From NCBI GenBank assembly GCA_937873255.1, contig CALMVM010000510.1, forward strand, positions 1 to 7,722: DNA of 7,722 nucleotides, written 5' to 3'. This document shows, piece by piece, positions 5,141 through 7,722 of this stretch. The position numbers and the translations under genes are program-made. The number at the start of each line of letters is the position of its first letter. Position 1 is the stretch's first letter. Below the pieces are notes generated by a model. The model was not told the DNA's origin and made no database searches. It saw nothing but the letters and a program-made list of their open reading frames with translations. Source of the DNA: an uncultured Verrucomicrobiota bacterium (GTDB lineage: Bacteria; Verrucomicrobiota; Verrucomicrobiia; Chthoniobacterales; SZAS-18).

Positions 5141-5638
5141 TTATCGAACGTACTTCGCCTCGAACTCCCGCCGCATCCGCGCGTAATCGGGATCGGCCGC
5201 GACCTCTTCCCACTTCTTTTTGAAAATCGCGGCGGCTTCTACTTTGTCAGGATCGGGTCGGTCGGTGCGGGGAAGTTCGGCCCGGCCGTGCGCTCCGCTC
5301 TGGCCTCTCTTGTCGGCGGGCACGGGACCGGCGTATTTTTTGCCGCCGGCGTGGTTGGCGTAACGCCGCGCGCGGGTGTAGCCCATCTGCAAAAATTTGC
5401 GTGCCATGTCCATGCCGACGAAATCGCCCTTCATTTTGTATTCCTCGTACAAACCGAAACTCTCCTCCGCCGATGTTCGCGCCACGTCGGGCGTGCGGAA
5501 TTTCCAATGCGGCAGGATTTCACCCTTGTACGGCTGCACCAGCAAAACGCCCTGCTCGCCCTTGCCGACCCGATACAGTTCCGGGTTTCTGTGCAGGTCG
5601 AGCGTTTTGTAGTCGAGCGAATAGTCGAACTTCTTCAC
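5141..5638 (-). CDS. DUF4385 family protein
   Basis: A 165-residue soluble, basic protein. I recognise the DUF4385 pattern: FDYSLDYKTLDLHRNPELY near residues 4-22, GEQGVLLVQPYKGEILPHWKFRTP (27-50), a helix with FGLYEEYKMKGDFVGMDMARKFLQMGYTRARRYANH (61-96), GGKKY (98-102), and the C-terminal FKKKWEEVAADPDY (139-152). The function of the family is not established. A poorly conserved, Gly/Ala/Arg-rich stretch at about 103-121, between GGKKY and ELPRT, looks like an insertion. The only suitable start is GTG at 5638, because homology begins at residue 4. Its GTGA overlaps the TGA stop of the upstream PLP enzyme gene by 4 nt, so translation is probably coupled. It is the last gene of the operon and a terminator follows. 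Confidence 0.9.
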   Translation of the reverse strand: MKKFDYSLDYKTLDLHRNPELYRVGKGEQGVLLVQPYKGEILPHWKFRTPDVARTSAEESFGLYEEYKMKGDFVGMDMARKFLQMGYTRARRYANHAGGKKYAGPVPADKRGQSGAHGRAELPRTDRPDPDKVEAAAIFKKKWEEVAADPDYARMRREFEAKYVR

Positions 5639-6882
5639 GCCGCCGGGCCGCGCTCCGCCAATTCCTTCAGTGCGCCGATGGTCCGGGTGACTTCCTCGTG
5701 CGTATTGTAGTGCGCGAACCCGATGCGGACCAACCCGCCGCGATCCTTCAGCCCGAGCCGGTCGATCACATCGACCGCGTAAAAATGCCCGTCCCATACG
5801 AAGATGCCCTGCGCGCCGAGTTGCGCGGCCAAGGCAGAGGCATTCCAACCCTCCAGCGTCACACCGAACGTCGGCGTGCGTTCCCCCGCCCGCGCGGGGT
5901 CGGTCAGGCCGTGGATCGTCAGGTCGGGCACGGCGCGCGCCTGTTCGAGAAAGGCACGGACCAACCCAAGTTCGTATTCATGGATGCGCTCCATGCCGCC
6001 GACGCTTTCGAGGTAGGCCAGCGCCGCGCGCAAACCCGAGATGCTCTCGAAACTCTGCGTGCCCGTTTCCCATTTGCCCGGCGGCTTGGCGTACGACGGA
6101 CGAACCTTGTACGCTTCCAGGCGGTCAAGGTGTTCGTACTTACCGTAGAGGATGCCCAAGTGCGGGCCGCAGAATTTGTACGCCGAGCAACCGAGGAAAT
6201 CACAGTCGAGCGCGCGCACGTCCACGGGGTTGTGCGGCGTGTGGTGAACGGCGTCGATGAACACGGTCGCGCCCGGCGATTTTGCGCGCACGCGCCGGAT
6301 TGCGCCGGCCACATCGGGGATCGTGCCAACGGCGTTGGACGCGTGCGTGAAGGCAATGTGCCGCGTGCGGTCAGTCAACAGCGCATCGAGGCCTTCCAGA
6401 CGCAGCGTGCAATCCTCCGTGCGGAATTCCCACGTCCGCACGGTCGCGCCGGCGTCGCGCGCGGCGAGGGTCCAGGGGGTGATGTTCGCGTCGTGATCGA
6501 GCGACGTGACGATGATCTCGTCGCCTGCCCTCCACGTTCGCGCGAGCGCGCGGCTGAGCGCGAACCAGAGGCTCGTGCTGTTTTGCCCGAAGACGATTTC
6601 CTCCGAGCGCGCGGCGTTGAGGAACCGCGCCGTTTCCGCCCGCGCCGAAGCGACGGCCGCGTCCGTGCGCTGGCTGGTGATGAACGATCCGCCGGTGTTG
6701 GCATTATCGCGGCTCAGGTAGGCGGACATCGCCTCCATCACGCTGAGCGGGACCTGCGTGCCGCCGGGTCCGTCGAGGAAGACGGCGTCGCGGCCATCCA
6801 CCTGTTGACCGAGCGAAGGGAAAAGCGCGCGCAGCTCTCCGTGCGGGACGGAGAGTGCGCCGGCGAGAGCCGGGGAAGTCAT
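5635..6882 (-). CDS. PLP-dependent class V aminotransferase, cysteine desulfurase-like (VC1184 subfamily), no catalytic Cys
   Basis: A 415-residue fold-type I PLP enzyme, full length. Hallmarks are FLDGPGGTQVP (35-45), NANTGGSF (60-67), GQNSTSLWFAL (99-109, phosphate binding), SLDHDAN (127-133, His130 stacking on PLP), FTHASNAVGTIPD (178-190), VFIDAVHHTPH (207-217, Asp210) and the Schiff-base lysine in GCSAYKFCGPHLG (Lys236). The overall pattern matches the TIGR01976 (VC1184) cysteine desulfurase-like group. In true NifS/SufS enzymes a cysteine lies in a GHHCA motif; the corresponding place here reads DGHFYA (364-369), with Tyr368 at the Cys position. Persulfide formation is therefore unlikely, and another amino-group or C-S reaction on an unknown substrate is more plausible. 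The ATG at 6882 lies 16 nt after the dioxygenase stop, without a clear Shine-Dalgarno sequence. The stop overlaps the DUF4385 start. Confidence 0.92.
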   Translation of the reverse strand: MTSPALAGALSVPHGELRALFPSLGQQVDGRDAVFLDGPGGTQVPLSVMEAMSAYLSRDNANTGGSFITSQRTDAAVASARAETARFLNAARSEEIVFGQNSTSLWFALSRALARTWRAGDEIIVTSLDHDANITPWTLAARDAGATVRTWEFRTEDCTLRLEGLDALLTDRTRHIAFTHASNAVGTIPDVAGAIRRVRAKSPGATVFIDAVHHTPHNPVDVRALDCDFLGCSAYKFCGPHLGILYGKYEHLDRLEAYKVRPSYAKPPGKWETGTQSFESISGLRAALAYLESVGGMERIHEYELGLVRAFLEQARAVPDLTIHGLTDPARAGERTPTFGVTLEGWNASALAAQLGAQGIFVWDGHFYAVDVIDRLGLKDRGGLVRIGFAHYNTHEEVTRTIGALKELAERGPAA

Positions 6883-6898
6883 CGACGGGTCGGTAAAA

Positions 6899-7543
6899 TT
6901 ACGCCGTGATGACGAACACGTCGCGCGTGCCTTGGGTGTCGCCCGTGGGGGCGACGGCGCTGGCGTAATGATAGAGCGTGCGGTCGTTGACCATCACGAA
7001 CTCACCGGGCACGAGCACCTTGTCGAAAATCGGCGGCTGGTCCTTTTCGCGGTAGAGATGCGTCTCGCCGCCGCTGATCCCGTCGCGCTTGATGCAAAAG
7101 ATGCCCACGAAATCGAATCCGTCCTTATGGATGCCCTCGGGGGCGGGCTCGCCCTGTTCGTCCTTGCTGGCGACGACGCGGATCTGGTGGATGCCCATCT
7201 CCGTGACCATGGGATCGATCTTCGAGAAATCGATGAATGACGCGACGAGCGTCTGGAACTCGGGGGTCTCGGTCAAGGAGTCCTCTAGTTCGGGGAAGTC
7301 TCGCTTGATGCCGCCGGCGAGTTGGTTGACGGCGCTGCTCTGGATAAAATACTTGTGCTCCAACCGCTGGAGATTGTCCGGCGTGCCCGTGAAGCGCGAG
7401 AAACGGCGGCGGCGGAAGGTGCCCTTGATGTACGGATCGACAGGCAGATTCTCGAAGTACGGGTCGAACCGCTCCGGATGAAGCGCCGATAGCATCTGGA
7501 GCTTGTAATCGAAGGCGGCCGAGGTGGGGGTGCTGGTTGGCAT
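6899..7543 (-). CDS. 2-oxoglutarate/Fe(II)-dependent dioxygenase, PF10014 (2OG-Fe dioxygenase) type
   Basis: A 214-residue soluble protein. The iron site appears as His139-x-Asp141 in EGIHKDGFDF and a distal His192 in RTLYHYASAV; Arg207 in GTRDVFVIT is placed to bind 2-oxoglutarate. The surrounding GGETHLYR (158-165) and PGEFVMVNDRTLYH (179-192) fit the family that contains Bacillus isoleucine 4-hydroxylase and BsmA. Members studied hydroxylate free aliphatic amino acids; the substrate here is unknown. I chose the ATG at 7543 (MPTSTPT...) over the upstream TTG at 7597, because the extra 18 residues look non-conserved and a promoter-like sequence lies in that interval. It is the first gene of the operon with the PLP enzyme and DUF4385, which suggests that amino acid modification is the operon's theme (inference). 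Confidence 0.88.
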   Translation of the reverse strand: MPTSTPTSAAFDYKLQMLSALHPERFDPYFENLPVDPYIKGTFRRRRFSRFTGTPDNLQRLEHKYFIQSSAVNQLAGGIKRDFPELEDSLTETPEFQTLVASFIDFSKIDPMVTEMGIHQIRVVASKDEQGEPAPEGIHKDGFDFVGIFCIKRDGISGGETHLYREKDQPPIFDKVLVPGEFVMVNDRTLYHYASAVAPTGDTQGTRDVFVITA

Positions 7544-7548
7544 GGAAG

Positions 7549-7576
7549 AGAATACGCGGGAGAAACGAGCTTTCAA
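7549..7576 (-). promoter_or_regulatory. Possible sigma-70 promoter for the dioxygenase operon, placing transcription start at the ATG
   Basis: On the minus strand TTGAAA (7576-7571, five of six to the -35 consensus) is separated by 16 nt from TATTCT (7554-7549, four of six to the -10 consensus). Only 5 nt lie between the -10 box and the ATG at 7543. The usual distance to the start site would give a leaderless or nearly leaderless mRNA, in keeping with the absence of a Shine-Dalgarno sequence. It lies 15 nt downstream of a CCCCC/GGGGG hairpin (7591-7605). Confidence 0.42.
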
Positions 7577-7649
7577 GCGCCAGGCATTTGCCCCCAAGAC
7601 GGGGGTCGGCGCTAGCGCGTCGCGTCGAGCGGATGATCGATCCAGAATG

Positions 7650-7695
7650 CCCCCCCCCCCCCCAGGCCGGAGGGGGTTCCCCCCGCGGGGGGGGG
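7650..7695. repeat. Homopolymer-rich low-complexity tract at the right edge
   Basis: A run of 14 C (7650-7663), GGGGG (7672-7676), CCCCCC (7679-7684) and nine G (7687-7695) occur within 46 nt. The C and G runs are self-complementary and could fold into hairpins. No coding frame is supported from 7598 to the window end. The run pattern is also typical of sequencing or assembly error at a contig end, so the exact lengths should not be trusted. Confidence 0.7.
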
Positions 7696-7722
7696 ATTTA
7701 CGGGCCGGGTGGGACCACGCGG

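Noticed and set aside
4924..5223. 99-codon plus-strand frame through the inverted-repeat element
   Set aside because: It starts in the left arm, crosses the structured loop and ends inside the antisense DUF4385 gene; composition and position argue against coding.
5401..6909. 502-codon open frame on the plus strand
   Set aside because: It lies antisense to the PLP enzyme gene, whose motifs are unmistakable; the Arg/Ala/Pro-rich translation is a typical GC-rich shadow frame.
7544..7597. TTG at 7597 as the dioxygenase start
   Set aside because: The extra 18 residues look unlike the family and overlap the best promoter-like sequence; the ATG at 7543 is preferred.

Overview
The window is GC-rich, densely coded bacterial chromosome of generalist metabolic character, with no plasmid, phage or CRISPR signature. 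The most likely source is a Verrucomicrobiota or related PVC-type environmental bacterium, possibly a metagenome contig. This placement is inferred from the high GC, the lack of strong Shine-Dalgarno sequences at most starts, an AT-rich heptamer repeat between genes, and the mix of genes (DUF3467 protein, arginine/tyrosine-rich secreted protein, C5-pathway hemL). It is not proven.

Layout. Positions 1-337 (minus) hold the N-proximal part of an OppB/DppB-type ABC permease that runs off the left edge and has no recognisable start or first membrane helix. Facing away from it is a plus-strand DUF3467 protein (435-785). A minus-strand block follows: a divergently controlled YdhF-type aldo/keto reductase (3814 to 2882), a small putative lipoprotein (2872 to 2549) and glutamate-1-semialdehyde aminomutase hemL (2542 to 1244). 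These three have gaps of only 9 and 6 nt and look like one operon. Downstream is a small secreted Arg/Gly/Tyr-rich protein (1163 to 867) with its own possible -10 box and an intrinsic terminator (838 to 806). On the plus strand, divergent from the reductase, is a conserved secreted protein of unknown function (3887-4840).

The 300 bp between 4841 and 5140 have no gene. They contain a roughly 180-200 bp inverted-repeat element that could fold into a long stem carrying inner hairpins, followed by an intrinsic terminator for the next minus-strand operon. That operon is read from 7543 down to 5141: a PF10014-type 2-oxoglutarate/Fe(II) dioxygenase, a class V PLP enzyme of the VC1184 cysteine-desulfurase-like type that lacks the catalytic cysteine, and a DUF4385 protein whose GTG start overlaps the preceding stop. 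A promoter-like sequence lies so close to the dioxygenase ATG that the message may be leaderless. The right edge (about 7650-7695) is homopolymer-rich and may be an assembly artefact.

The best candidate for something undescribed is the compact dioxygenase, PLP enzyme and DUF4385 operon. The structured inverted-repeat element beside it is the second.
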